33,734 nucleotides of DNA from Phallusia fumigata (GCA_008931825.1 QXVZ01027573.1:1-33734), one strand, 5' to 3'. Counted from the stretch's first letter, positions 22,801-33,734 are shown. The notes: a model not told the origin generated them from the letters alone. Numbers and translations are program-made.

Positions 22801-25800
22801 GCCAGTTTGCTGAAAAGGTATCAAATTGTAGATGTTGTGTATTCCGAGTCAGTGATCAAAAACGACCGTCTAACATTTTGTACCTACCCTACTTGTGGGC
22901 CCGAACACATGAGGTCGAAAACTTGCGCTGGATTGAGGAACTGACGAAATCGACGAAGGAATTTAACGCCTTGGTTGTCACCGCTCTTGGAATTGACGAA
23001 GACGAGCAGAGGGCTTGTGCACTGTGCTGATGGGACGGCTTGCCAAAACCCTGAAAACACAAGTTTAATTTGAAGCGCGGCAGCACTCCAACAATGGTTT
23101 CAAATTCCAGGTAACCGAGGTGAATAGAGAAGTTTTTCGGGTCAATGGTTACCACTGCTTTTAAGGTAAATCAAATTGCCCTGAATGGTTTCGAATACAG
23201 ATCAACAGTTTCTTATTGCTGAGGTTGATTGGGTAAAAGTTAGGGTACAAAATTTAAGTAACTTTAACATCCAAATTACAACCGTGTAATTGAGCTCAAA
23301 CTATTCAACTTTGCGAAAACTATAAATGCAGTAAACCTATTCGTATAACGAGGCAAACATAGATATATTTTTTTAGGTCGTGGTAATGCCACAACGCTTA
23401 CACCGCGTAGTGTGCGGCCAAACCCAGCAACACAGCAAAACACAATTCTCCTGCGCAAGAGCATTGAACCGCGAGCTATTTTGGCTCGCCAAGTTTTTTC
23501 CTAGTATTTCGTGCTACGCGCACTATTTTTGTCGTTTCGTCGAAACGATTCTTTTCGTTTGATTCAAAAGTCTATTGGAGCAGACATGTGGAACTTACCG
23601 TCGCCGTCTTGTGAATGAATGGCGGTGGGCGGAACGATGGAGAGTTTGCAAGATCCGATCCCACACTTGCTTGACATGTGACTTCGACACGCCGTGTGCA
23701 CCTGGACCGTGCAACAACAGTAACCAATAACCATGCAAAATTATGGGTCAAAAACAGACACAAACAATGATTTGGAATATAATATGCACATATATGTTCG
23801 CCTTAGGTCAATTCTTTTAAGATTCGTATTGACAATTAACACATGGACCAATTATAAAGCTCACTGCAAAATCCAGGTTGAATTAAGGGTATTGGGACTT
23901 TTTTATTGAGAAAAAATAAACAAGACTTCCGAAACTTATTACAAGCTCTTTCACAACGATTGAGGTGTATTTTGTTCTATAGCTTGTAAATCAGGCACAC
24001 TACGAAATGACATCACGAAATGTCAAGACCACNTTCGTATTGACAATTAACACATGGACCAATTATAAAGCTCATTGCAAAATCCAGGTTGAATTGAGGG
24101 TATTGGGACTTTTTCTATTGAGAAAAAAATAATCAAGACTTTCAAAACTCATTGCAAGCTCTTTTACAACGATTGAGGTGTATTTTGTTCTATGACTTGT
24201 AAATCAGGCACAATACGAAATGACATCACGAAATGTCAAGACCACATGACGTACCACGCTCCTGCACCACAGACACTTCCAGTCCTGGAGCCTCAGTACA
24301 CTTCCGCAAGTCTTGTCACATACTGCGCATTTCGCGCTTACTGGAAGGTTGCCTTCGAGCCACTGGTGAGGAATCCAAAGCTAAAAAACATGTAACTGAT
24401 TCGCAACCAGCTAATTTTTGTGTAAACTTACAGCATGAGAAAAGGTACACTAATTTCGACAATATTTCTGTGCATAAAAAAACATGGTACAGAAAAAACA
24501 TGAAGGCGAACTGTAGAATGTTTTTTATTAATATATCTACAGTAAAAGAGGGCATCAGATGAGTGGACCTCCATTAATACCAACAATGCAAAGCATGTAA
24601 TGTCATTGTCATTTAATCAGCCCCAACTTACCCCTTCCTCGTCTTCGATGACATTTTTGCCAACAGCTGCGAGAGTCGCCCACTTGCAGTTGTTAAGGGC
24701 TTTGGCGGCGCATCGCTTGTGAGCTTTGAACTTGCAAACTGCCAACGCACGACATCATGTCAATATTATTGCCGATAATTGGATGCAGACTATGAAGCTA
24801 CCCAGGGCAATTACTCAGTCGACTGGGATTAATGGATGCCACTAGCTAAGTTAACTACTTATTACCACAGGCCGCACAAATTACTTTCTATTAAGTTCAA
24901 TATTTAAACGGTGCTTCTTGTGTAGTTGGATTGACAGGAAAGTAATTGACATAAGCGAGCTAATTGGAAATTTCAAAATATGCTTTAGACGTTAAGCAAG
25001 CACTGGTCATTATGAACGGGTATATTGATATCCTCTGTATATATAAGTGTTGAAAAGAGACGATCTACCATTTTGATTACAATAACAAAAAATGTGTTTT
25101 ACAGAGACACCCGCACTTAGAGGCAAAGTTTTGCAAAGCTATAAAACACGTTCGTGATTGCGCATCTGTCAGATGTAGCATAGAAATTTATGTTCACATT
25201 GCAGGCACATGTAACAATGCAATAAGAAGCATGCGGTGGCTCGAACAATAACTCACCATCGCAAGACAAACCATGATTCATGACACCGGGCAGGACCTCC
25301 CTACACACATTACAGAAGGTCGGTCTGTTGTGTGTGCAAGCATACCAGTTATGTCCATCCGAAAAGTTATCCATGTATAACTGATGAGGCTGCAACAAAT
25401 TTCAAACATCCACACTTTAGATATGCTCCGTGGCCTAGCCGCTACAAGCACTCAAAATTCAATTTAAGCATAGCATAAGCTGAAAACCATAACAATGTAA
25501 GTGAAGTGCTCAGTACAATCGTCTGAACAAATACAAGTGTGTTTACATACGTCCTCTTGCTCAATTGCACATAAAACCAATAGAATTTCAGCTATAGTAC
25601 TTTCAACTCGGCAAACTCAACCTGCAGGACTTGCTTGCTTTGCTAGCCTCATTATTGTTTTCGGCAAACCATGTGATGAATATCAGCGCGTGAATGAAGC
25701 TTCCTTCCGCGTTCGTCAAGTCGCTTATATTTACCGCGCTCACTCACTCACTCTCTGCGTGTTCTAGATAACAACTTTTACGCCTGTTTACAATACTGCC

Positions 25801-28800
25801 AGGAGGGCCGTCAATATTTGCCGCTCTGTTTCGGCATGCGACTGTCCTACTACCGTGGTTTGTACACAACGTCCTCGGATAACTTACTGCTGGGCTGGGC
25901 AATAACATTATATCTCGCTCGCCCTGGCAGACAAGCAAAGGCATGTACGAAAAACGCGAATGACTTGGAGCGTTCTTGCCACTTAATCGGCTTAAACAAA
26001 AACAGGAAGTTCTATAAAGTGTGTAAAACACATTGACCTGTACTGTTTACATGCACACCGACGGTTCTAAGTTTACAAAACGTTGTAACAAAAAGAACTA
26101 ACCGACCCTAAACTACTTTTCGGACTTTCTGTTGTTGGAAAAGCTGACTCAAAAATCGTAAAACAAACCCGGGTTAAATATAGGTAAAACATTTACAAGC
26201 TTCAGAACGATTACAGCTGCACGCAATGACATCAGCGTTTTCGCATTTTATTGTTAGTTTCAAAATTGCACTAGAATCCACCTGTTAACTCCAAGCTTAC
26301 TAACAGTGCTAGAATTTAACGCCCGACTTCACATCACACTTTTTCTGCCTGGAAAAAATGAAAACTGCAGGCAAGTTTTACTTCTCGTACAACGTGTTTG
26401 GTTACGCTTCAATAGGAGCACACTAATAATAGACTCGTAACTTTCCGCAAACCCTTTCTCAGCATCACAAAACTAACATCTCTGCACCATATGTTACAAT
26501 TGCCACAATTGAGAGCTTGACTGGTCGGGATCCCCACTACGCTAAATCAATTACTACAAGGGAAATACATTATTTATAAGCAAGAATAAAGAAGCTTTGT
26601 CGTTTAAAAAATTTCCCATCAAATTGACTGTGGGCTGGGAATGAAGAATGAAATATTAATTGTGACAAACATTGGTATCTAAATTCGTTGCAAGTAAATG
26701 TGAAAAGAAATGTTTACAGTACTATTTTTATTATCACATTATCTTACCCAGTAGAATTCCCCAGCTTGGACAGCTTTTATCGCTGATATCCATTCGTCCA
26801 TTTCCTTCCGAGATTCAGCACACAAAATTAAACGACAAGATGAGCCAATGATCTAAAATGCAATTGTAACCCTCATAATTTTCAAAAATGCACAAATTAT
26901 AAATTTGTCGCGGTTTTCACAAACAATGCAACAATTGTGAATTACTGTCTTGATTTAAAGCGTGTCCACACATTAAACCTAATCAAAGCTAATTAACAAC
27001 AACTAGACCATCAAATATTTGAATGGGCTACTATTGCGCTAGTCAGCTGTCGCACACACTCTCCCAACCCTAAACACGATATTTTTTTCTGTCACAAATT
27101 TGTCAACAATCTAAGCTGTGCTGGCGCTTTAGATCAAACAAGCTCTTTACAGAGTATGGTGTTACTATAGCTTAAAAACGATCGTTGAGCGAAGCGTTCT
27201 GCCCAAGGCACTACCGAAAATAACATCAATGACGACGCAGGTTTACAACCTCCGTCAGTGAGGCAACACGACATACGTCACAAGTTGGATTTTTGCTTTC
27301 ATCGTGGCATGATCTTAACAAAACGCGGCCTTTAGAGCTCACATACCAACGGCAAATAAAATTACATTCGAACCGCAAAGGTCAGAGCTGCGCTGGATAA
27401 GTAGAAACAGGAGCTTGACATTTAAAGCTCCTAAACAACATTACTGTTTTTTTGCTGTCAGACTACAGAACCGTGTAGTATAAAGACAGTGTTTACCGGT
27501 ATTTGTTACAAAACGAAATTGCCCGAGCACAATCTCACTGTGTCCAGCCATTTGTCATGTCTGTATGTGTAGTACATCGCCCTAAAACGTGGTCATTCTA
27601 CATTTCAACACTTTAATTTGGCATTCTTAAGAAGCCGCACAGTCTGATGATATGGGCTTGTGTTTAATTGTTACTCTTCACCAAGCAAACTGGGAATTTA
27701 CAAAGCGCATTTAGTGTTCAAATTAGCCAATTTTTCGCTGCATTAAATCCCATTTCCCTTATTGTTTTCAGTACATCCCTTGACAAGGAAACTCGTTTTT
27801 CATGCGATTAACTGAAGGGTTCTCTGCGGAAAAGGATGGATTTATTTTGAACGTTTTTGCAACTGTCTCGAAAATTCAACAAGTCACTACCTTGCGCAAA
27901 CACAACAAAAAATCACAGTGTAGTTTGATGTAAAGTTTAACCAGATACATGCACGGGCCTTTCAGACACAAATCATCTCACCGAAAAACTGCAGTTAATG
28001 TTCTTCGTGCTTCTTTCCGCCACGCTCGAGTCGGTGAGATCGACCTCGTTGAAAATTTCCGACTGTTTTATGAGAGTTAGGAGAAAATTAAAAATTCGAA
28101 ACATTGGTGACTCAACTTGAAAATTAGCGCCAAAGAATTTGATACCACTATCGACTGCATGACGACCAGTAAAAAGAAAGTTTCAGAAAGCAGTGTTCTA
28201 AACAAATCCCCAAGTTACGAATTGTCTTGAGTGCTCGCTTTCCGACAAGTCGAGTCTTTTACGTGCCATAACTCTCCGTATTAGTTCAACAAACTAAACT
28301 TTCTATTGTTTTTGTCTATGCTACAAAAACATAAAACTACGGTTGTTTGTCATATATCCGAAAAACTTTACTTACGTTTTCATGTTTAGCGTAGAATATG
28401 CGTCTCGGTCGCAGTTTGAAGTAATGTGAACGCCACCGCTAAAAAAAGGTTTTACGGTAATGTACATCTACAATAATTTTGTGTCACTTTTCTGTAAATT
28501 TAAAAACGCAATCCGATCAATTGAGGTTAAATTGCCGTCACGTCTGTCGAGGAAATATCGACTATTCCATCAAAAGAAGTAATCAGCAATTTTCTTAGGT
28601 AAGCACAGGCATCAATCTGCTACTTAAATCACCTGAAAAGATGACGATGTTTGCTTTAACAAGAATCCTTCTTTAATGCAAGTCTGCAAAAATAAAATTA
28701 TTTAGTGTCACAGAAGCTGAAGTAATTCCAAGAAACGTTGTATTTTCTGCAAAGTAGGCTACCCACCTTACGTTTTTCGACACTATATTTTTTTGGTAGG

Positions 28801-28817
28801 CGCCTGATTCCAGACAT
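15043..28817 (-). CDS. Type II diacylglycerol kinase (DGK delta/eta group), about 24 exons
   Basis: Phosphorylates diacylglycerol to phosphatidic acid at membranes. Exons in transcript order: 28767-28817, 28633-28683, 28376-28438, 27982-28062, 26748-26852, 25257-25389, 24632-24738, 24255-24380, 23599-23701, 22888-23050, 22607-22715, 22290-22429, 21433-21508, 21267-21358, 20927-21089, 20309-20575, 20140-20236, 19767-19938, about 19170-19470 (3' end uncertain), 18651-18748, 18357-18473, 17547-17748, 17147-17297, 16898-17004, 16686-16825, 16083-16284, 15338-15457, 15043-15153. Junction phases close throughout, giving roughly 1,115 residues plus the uncertain exon. Order: PH, C1A, C1B, catalytic, variable linker, accessory, C-terminal helices. 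Unlike DGK delta and long DGK eta, no SAM domain follows. A CAG acceptor (TTTTCAG) just before the start ATG may be a 5'-UTR intron end or a trans-splice site. Confidence 0.95.
16898..18473 (-). CDS. DGK accessory domain exons
   Basis: Four exons (18357-18473, 17547-17748, 17147-17297, 16898-17004) encode the conserved accessory domain: [90 protein letters not shown], then [10 protein letters not shown]. This domain is required with the catalytic part for activity in the family. No substitutions at obvious invariant positions were noticed. Confidence 0.95.
18651..21508 (-). CDS. DGK variable central linker exons
   Basis: This part splits catalytic from accessory regions, as in type II DGKs. 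Recognisable blocks are WSVKAYEG (21433-21508), [13 protein letters not shown] (21267-21358), [17 protein letters not shown] (20927-21089), a charged Glu/Lys-rich exon (20309-20575), [20 protein letters not shown] (20140-20236) and AVDEQN (19767-19938). A Ser/Pro-rich exon with high end 19470 ([19 protein letters not shown]) is interrupted in the assembly by an N-flanked duplication. Its donor is uncertain: GTGTAT at 19169 keeps phase 0 with the acceptor at 18748. An AG two bases further in (exon end 18746) would allow the exon to be skipped in frame. Confidence 0.8.
19175..19401. repeat. 113-bp direct duplication around a single N (assembly artefact)
   Basis: 19175-19287 and 19289-19401 match at all but one position (G/C) and are separated by an N at 19288. 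They cover part of a DGK linker exon. The frame runs open through both copies, but the N and near identity point to unmerged overlapping contigs. Confidence 0.85.
22290..23050 (-). CDS. DGK catalytic domain exons
   Basis: Three exons (22888-23050, 22607-22715, 22290-22429). The first holds [15 protein letters not shown] and [10 protein letters not shown]. The second holds the glycine-rich nucleotide-binding motif GGDGSVGW. The third holds [18 protein letters not shown] followed by CDDDTQVP. All hallmark residues of an active kinase are intact, with no frameshift or stop. Confidence 0.96.
23599..25389 (-). CDS. DGK C1A and C1B zinc-finger exons
   Basis: Four exons (25257-25389, 24632-24738, 24255-24380, 23599-23701). 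C1A follows the full H-X12-C-X2-C-X13-C-X2-C-X4-H-X2-C-X7-C pattern (from HNWYACTH to LNNC). C1B has H-X12-C-X2-C-X14-C-X2-C-X4-H-X2-C-X7-C ([14 protein letters not shown] to SSKC), with the same 14-residue spacing as vertebrate DGK delta. All zinc ligands are present. C1 domains position the enzyme near diacylglycerol-rich membrane. The intron between 23701 and 24255 contains an N-flanked duplication. Confidence 0.95.
23823..24245. repeat. About 210-bp direct duplication around a single N, with allele-like divergence
   Basis: 23823-24032 and 24034-24245 align end to end with about a dozen substitutions and small indels, around 5% difference, separated by an N at 24033. It lies in the DGK intron between the C1B exons. 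The divergence is too high for sequencing error and suggests two haplotypes placed side by side. Confidence 0.85.
26748..28817 (-). CDS. DGK N-terminus and PH domain exons
   Basis: Five phase-0 exons (51, 51, 63, 81 and 105 bp) encode residues 1-117. Start [12 protein letters not shown] is followed by [51 protein letters not shown], and finally [20 protein letters not shown] with the invariant PH-domain Trp. All introns being phase 0 makes the PH module easy to skip or swap in splicing. The N-terminus is short: DGK delta has a long proline-rich stretch before its PH domain, absent here. The start is the only ATG in frame before the upstream acceptor. Confidence 0.93.
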
Positions 28818-29459
28818 TCCTCACACACGCAACCCTACTCTGAAAACTGGGTTTCGCAATCTGAATTAATTGTGTGCACTATAAAGTATATGTTAATCCT
28901 CTTTTTATAGCATGCATTTCGTCTCAGAATACAAGCTGCTTCCTGGTCTGTAACTGACAAGTCGTTGCACGCAGCGTTTTCTTATAAATCTGTCAGCCCT
29001 TCGGGAATTTCGAATTACTATTCGTCACTTGTAATGACGTTTCGAAATCAATAGTGGAATTAGTTTGTCACTTTCCCAAGGATGCGTTATTATTTCGGCG
29101 CAACCAAGGCCAACGATGTCATCATAGAGGTTTATGATTGACAGTTGTACGTTATTAGATTTCCATCTTGCGTGGTCGAGGCACACCTCTACAAATTTTT
29201 ATAATGCCATCAGATCGTTTTGCAAAAAGCAGCTTAAGACCTCTGCGAACCACATAAAAAGTAAGCCATTAATTACTACGCCTGACCTGAAAGACTGCTT
29301 GTGCAGTTATGATACATACAGATCACCGAGCAAGCTGTTAAATCTCTTTCAGCTTATCGTAGAAATCGATAAAAACCGTTTGACCATGCAGTATCCCCTT
29401 ATCAGCAAAACGATTGGTCTTGAAACGAAACGAAATGCATGATAAAAGAACTAAAAATC

Positions 29460-29888
29460 TCACGTATGTGCAAAACATAAACGTCGGAAATCTATAAATC
29501 TACATACAAAAACGTATTCCATTGCGCCCAACGAAAGAAAACAACAAAAGCAACACAACTTAAAGCTACCAAAAAATTCTATTGGTGTTAAAATCCTCAG
29601 AAATTTACTATTTTTAGCAGGCGGGATTTTCTCGGCAACCCAGCGCCATGTTACGTGTTCCTCCGACGCTTCACTGCCTTCCAATTCAGGAAATATGTAA
29701 AAATCCATTTCGAGAGGTAAAAATATATACGAGGTACAGTTTTTGGAGAAAAAAATGTCCGAAATATAATTCATCGCATTGCAAAAACTTTGAGGTAATG
29801 GTGTAAATTTTGGGAATTCGTAAAATTTAAATGTTTCTGAACAAGGTAGAGAAACCACAACTTTGGGGTAACCGCGGTGTTCAGTCAT
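29460..29888 (-). CDS. Unrecognised 142-codon open frame, possibly a chance ORF
   Basis: I do not recognise a family. It begins MTEHRGYPKVVVSLP with an ATG and is rich in Phe and aromatic residues, with an acidic patch (ELEGSEASEEHVTW) and a hydrophobic Cys-rich stretch toward the C-terminus (LCCFCCFLSLGAMEYVF) that could be one membrane segment. It sits about 640 bp upstream of the DGK start on the same strand. It is long for an AT-rich non-coding region but has no supporting motif, so it may equally be chance or an exon of a larger gene. Confidence 0.25.
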   Translation of the reverse strand: MTEHRGYPKVVVSLPCSETFKFYEFPKFTPLPQSFCNAMNYISDIFFSKNCTSYIFLPLEMDFYIFPELEGSEASEEHVTWRWVAEKIPPAKNSKFLRILTPIEFFGSFKLCCFCCFLSLGAMEYVFVCRFIDFRRLCFAHT

Positions 29889-32478
29889 GCAATCACTTGG
29901 CTACTTTACTGGAATTAAGTGCATTAAAGGTTGTGTTATGTGTCTTTCACAAAAAATGCAAATAAATTCTTGATTATCTAAATAGTTTTTAACTAAGTTA
30001 ACTGACTTGAAATAAACTTGACAGTTTGTTGCAATCAACACCTTTTTCCAAAAAATTAAATTTTGATTCCATACTTGAAAAACCGTTGGTATTTAAGTAA
30101 ATGCCTAATTGTCGCAATATACAGAACGTTTTGTTTTTGTTTTTAGTCAAAAGCAACAAACATGAAGACATCCCAAACGTTTAGTGTTTTTACATTGTCT
30201 GTATATGGGTCTGAGCTCAAGCGCCACTATTCGCCCAAGTACTCGCCGTAGATGCTACTGGGACAACACCACCTACAGGAACAATACTCCAACGTTTACT
30301 GTCACAAGGTAGCGCATGTGAGCAATTGCTTAGCCATTTTTCTTTTAGTTAGCAAACTGCTTGTTTGGGCTTACAATCGGAAGTTCTTGAAAAAATGACA
30401 CAAGCTGATTTATTGTCATGTTAAAGGTTGTAATATATCAAAAACTTGTGTTACTTAAGATCGCCTGATTTGATTCCTAACTTTCAAAATGCAAAAAAAG
30501 AAACTATATTGCAGTACATCGAAGAGTTTATCGCTTGACAAAGGTCGATTGTTTTTGCTTGATTTCTAAATATTTGTTATGTTTTTTTAAATATCCCTGG
30601 CCGTCAGTTTTATATATCGTATCCCGCGTTAAACTTGTTACAACTCGCAACAGATATTTTAATGTGCGTAATTTAATTTTAGGAGGAAAATGACAGATTT
30701 ATGAAGCGGTTAACGACACGATAAAACAAGTAGTTTCTATCAGGTATTTTTGTTGTCATGGACGACTTAATNACAAATCAATGATTTTGCTGGCTGTGCG
30801 TCTGCGCCATACACGGTTTTAGGCATCTTCTATGAGTATAATGTATCTACACGAAACACGAACACCACCCACTAAGTGAAAAATGATGCTCCGACTATAA
30901 GAAGACACCATTTTGCCAGCGTTGAAGTACTTTTAAACTCTTATATGGTTCAGTACTGAACAAATAGATCTCGCTACAACCTTAAAAAAGTCATATTGTA
31001 GTCATCTTATCAGGATACAGGGCACCATAGCTAAGATTAAGTACGCGCTCTTTGGCGAATTGCTCCGGAAATAAGCACTATAGAAAGCTTAAGTTTGCAG
31101 AAGATATAATATCGTTAACTTTACAGAAAAAAGTCAACACGCTTATAAATTTAAATATTTAATAATATTCGGTCACAAAATTTGAGGCACAAGTTTAGTC
31201 AATAATCGCTCGAAGTCTCAAGTTCTCAGCCTTCGAAGCGAAAATCAAAATGCTTCTGATCAATCGCATCAGACAACCTAAATACTGTACCTGGTTCACC
31301 TTCATATAAGCCAAAATATAACACGAAATATCAATCCAAGAACATAGCAAAATGCCTTTTTTACTGATTGCCAATGAAATGGAATAAATGACCAAACTGC
31401 GTTTGCTTCTTCCACTTATTCGTATTTAGGATGCCCTGTCGTAATCTTACAGTCACTTTGAACAGTTGCGAAGTTTCTGTGGACGAATGATGCTCTGGTC
31501 ATTTGGCTTCGGGGCGCTTCTGTCAGCTACTGAAGTTCTGTGCGACGCTTTTATGGGCTGTGTCCACTGATCTAGATCAGTGGCTGTACTAAATTTCGCC
31601 CATTTTAACACAAAAATGTATGTTGTAATAATTTTACAATAATAACCTTCGAACGGAAGGAAAGCTTGGGTCGACTTGCCAAGCCGCAAAACGATTTTTC
31701 TTCCAACAAGTTAGTAAGGCAGATCGGAAATCCTCGTGACTAATTGATACCAAACCAGGCTCAGTTTTAATTTTTTTTTTGTGAAAAAAAACGGATTGTG
31801 AACCAGCATATTGGTTCACATAAATATAAAGCCTGTTCACACAAATTTTCCCTGTTTACTGACGTTACATTAACAGTAAATTTTATGCTCTTAACACCTT
31901 CTGTTCACATGGGCATAAATTTACTCAGGGTTTCGTGCTTTGGATACAACTTTTGGGTTGTGTTAAAACAATGCAATTTTTCATTTTTGTCACATTTACA
32001 CACATTTTTGTTTGCCATTCAAAAAGATTGACATGAAAAGGGTCACAAACTATGTGCAAAGGCATCTTATAAAATTTATCCACCATTTTTAATCAGGTAA
32101 ATTTGTAGTTTTAATTTATTAAGTTTGTCTTTAAGTTTTTTTCTTTTGCAGTAACAGGGTAAGTTTTGTACATGTAACCAGGCTTAATGCAAAATATTTT
32201 TTTGTAATGCCACCAATTAACGTAATAAAGTAACCATGTGGCTTTCACCATATTTCCATTCAATGTAGACTATAACCCAATCAATAAAGCTCGAAAAGGG
32301 CTAAAAAGGTCAACTGATCAGGCTATAGCATTAAACACAGCAATCAATGCACCACAATGGCGTGTTCTATAAATTGTCTGACTTTTAACCAGTTTAGATA
32401 TTGTTTTATAATTTAACCCAATTCAAAGTGCTAGTGGAATAACTGCATGGGCTAAAGGGTCACAATGACCCCACCTAT

Positions 32479-32540
32479 AGTAAAATTTTATCCCATTCAG
32501 ACATTGTTTTAAAATTTGGCCACCTGAGAGGCTAACAACT
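32479..32540 (-). repeat. Dispersed repeat B, copy 2
   Basis: In reverse complement this segment reads TTAGCCTCTCAGGTGGCC, then AAAACAATGTCTGAATGGGA and TAAAATTTTA. It aligns with 2877-2935 in MFF intron 2. Both copies have a GACCCCA-type motif nearby. Confidence 0.6.
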
Positions 32541-32723
32541 CAGACCAATAGTTGATCTGAAGTAATTTATTTGCATTAATATGCCAGTACCACCATTTGC
32601 ACAAACATTATTTTACTCAATCCCCACATTTAAATGTTACATAATACATTCAAATAAATATCACATTTTATGCAAAACTGCATGAACAAATCCGCAGTGG
32701 AGTGAAAGAGAAAAAACAACTAC

Positions 32724-33196
32724 CAAATGAAAACAATATGTGGTAATAATCTGTAATCAGTGTAGAAAGAAGAAATTCATCCATCTGGCGTATCGTATAT
32801 AGCAAACTCAATCTAACAAAGGAAAAAGAAAAGTTAACCAAAGGTAATGGCACACTGTTTGACTTGTGACAATGTGTCATAAAACTAGAGAGATAGTGTT
32901 CTCACCGAAAATTATCTACTGTTAGTAATCTTCAAATACTCTGTGCAAGTATAAATATTATATCTAAACAAAGCATCATTAAAAATTTCCATGCACTTGC
33001 CACATGCTGCTTTGGAATTTTCATTTTTGTATGTTATGGAAACAGAAGTTCAAAGGAATAAAACATCATGTTGTGCTAAGGAGCACAGGGCAATTTGTGT
33101 AATATTCAATGCGTTCTTACCGCACAGACACATGTGTTTGTTTGCAACAGTGGCAAAGTGTCCGGTGGTAGAATTGCATTGCGTAAAGTTTGTAAA
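32724..33196 (-). other. Possible exons of an unidentified minus-strand gene
   Basis: 33121-33196 is bounded by a TTGCAG acceptor and a GTAAGA donor. 32724-32812 follows a strong pyrimidine tract ending TTTGTTAG and ends at GTAGTT. A 13-bp segment between them (32906-32918) also has AG and GTGAGA borders. Two reading chains are possible. Using all three, a Cys-rich piece (FTQCNSTTG, KHMCLC) leads into LYTIRQMDEFLLSTLITD. Joining only the outer two gives ILPPDTLPLLQTNTCVCA followed by IEFAIYDTPDG and a stop. I cannot name a family for either. Confidence 0.25.
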
Positions 33197-33533
33197 CTGC
33201 AAGGTTTAACATTGTCCCACCGTATCTAGCTCCAAGAAACATATTTGTTATTTTATGACATCATTTTGAGCCATTATACAATTACAGTATAATGGCAGAG
33301 GATTAATCAGCAAACAATCATGAGCTGTAGGCAACAAACAACGTAAAATAACTTAGTCCTAAAAACCTGGTGGATTGTAATGCACCTAAACAACCCATAC
33401 AAAAACCATGTAATATTTAATACGCAAAAAACTGTTGATTCACCCATTTTTACCTTTTTAACCCACAAAATTCTGTTTTTTCTCAAACAAGTTTGTTCCC
33501 ACATTTTGGTCAAGAAACAATCAGTCAAATTAT

Positions 33534-33558
33534 GGGTCCCCTTCCTGAAAGGGGACCC
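33534..33558. other. GC-rich hairpin in AT-rich DNA
   Basis: GGGTCCCCTT (33534-33543) and AAGGGGACCC (33549-33558) are perfect inverted arms around a 5-base loop, followed by a C run. Function unknown; it may be part of a repeat. Confidence 0.7.
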
Positions 33559-33630
33559 CCCCCGTTTTCACTCTGTTTGTTTTGTTTTTTTTGAATCGAA
33601 ACAAAAGTCACAAATACATTACAATACATT

Positions 33631-33734
33631 GCATTGTACCAGCTTTAAAAAAAGAAAACTTCTAGGTAACTTACTTTGTTAAATATTGCCGTTCCCAAAA
33701 TTTTACATTTTGGGGGCCTGTGGATGAATTGGGG
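33631..33734 (-). repeat. Dispersed repeat A, copy 2 (runs off the window edge)
   Basis: In reverse complement it starts CCCCAATTCATCCACAGGCC and follows the same block order as 4088-4206 (AATGTAAAA, GCAATATT, CTAGAAGTTT, GGTACAA). The copy reaches the last base, so it may extend outside. Confidence 0.65.

Larger units (their letters stand above)
28818..33734. other. Right flank of DGK: mostly non-coding
   Basis: About 4.9 kb upstream of the DGK start. It contains one longer open frame (29460-29888, minus), a lone N at 30772 without flanking duplication, AT-rich DNA, two dispersed-repeat copies, a GC hairpin and a few exon-like segments near the right edge. No recognised gene was found with confidence; the DGK promoter should lie near the left side. 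Confidence 0.5.

Noticed and set aside
25425-25450. A-box-like GTGGCCTAGCCGCTACAAGC
   Set aside because: No matching B box follows; a SINE relic is possible but not supportable.
29134-29442. 102-codon plus-strand frame
   Set aside because: No family resemblance and no splice context; treated as chance, with less support than the minus-strand frame next to it.
1-33734. CRISPR array, phage, bacterial operon or toxin system
   Set aside because: Direct repeats are either N-flanked assembly copies or MITE duplications, and all confident genes are intron-containing animal genes.

Overview
The window is eukaryotic, gene-sparse and AT-rich, with small exons separated by GT-AG introns. The protein matches are to animal families and the genes are compact. 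Together with a high level of apparent allelic divergence and hAT-like MITEs, this suggests an ascidian tunicate such as Ciona. The species is inference; the gene calls rest on conserved motifs and on splice phases that close.

Layout, left to right. (1) 772-4484, plus strand: a six-exon mitochondrial fission factor (MFF) gene with a C-terminal tail anchor. It converges tail-to-tail on (2) 4716-5953, minus strand: a two-exon YIPF1/YIPF2-type Golgi/endosome membrane protein. (3) 5954-9807: a 3.9-kb intergenic stretch rich in repeats, including a GGTTCGACCATAG palindrome, GGCCTGACT repeats, a CTAGGGTTGCCAAC terminal-inverted-repeat element and short tandem repeats. (4) 9808-13787, plus strand: a WSC-domain plus sulfotransferase gene of the WSCD1/WSCD2 type, with a hAT-like MITE in one intron. 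It converges on (5) 15043-28817, minus strand: a type II diacylglycerol kinase (DGK delta/eta/kappa group). I could follow this gene from its ATG to its stop across 24 exons, with one central exon uncertain at its 3' end. It has PH, C1A, C1B, a split catalytic domain and an accessory domain, but no C-terminal SAM domain in the reconstructed form. (6) 28818-33734: mostly non-coding, with one unexplained 142-codon frame, two dispersed-repeat copies shared with the MFF introns, a strong GC hairpin and possible exons of another minus-strand gene near the right edge.

Three single-N positions (3509, 19288, 24033) are each flanked by direct copies of 113-212 bp. These are best read as overlapping contig ends or unmerged haplotypes, not biological duplications; two of them fall in exons (MFF and DGK). 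The genes do not form one pathway. They share membrane roles: organelle fission, endomembrane traffic, Golgi sulfation and lipid signalling. I found no CRISPR array, prokaryotic operon or clearly new multi-gene system. The most useful leads are the SAM-less DGK, the WSCD gene structure, the dispersed repeat families and the possible right-edge gene.
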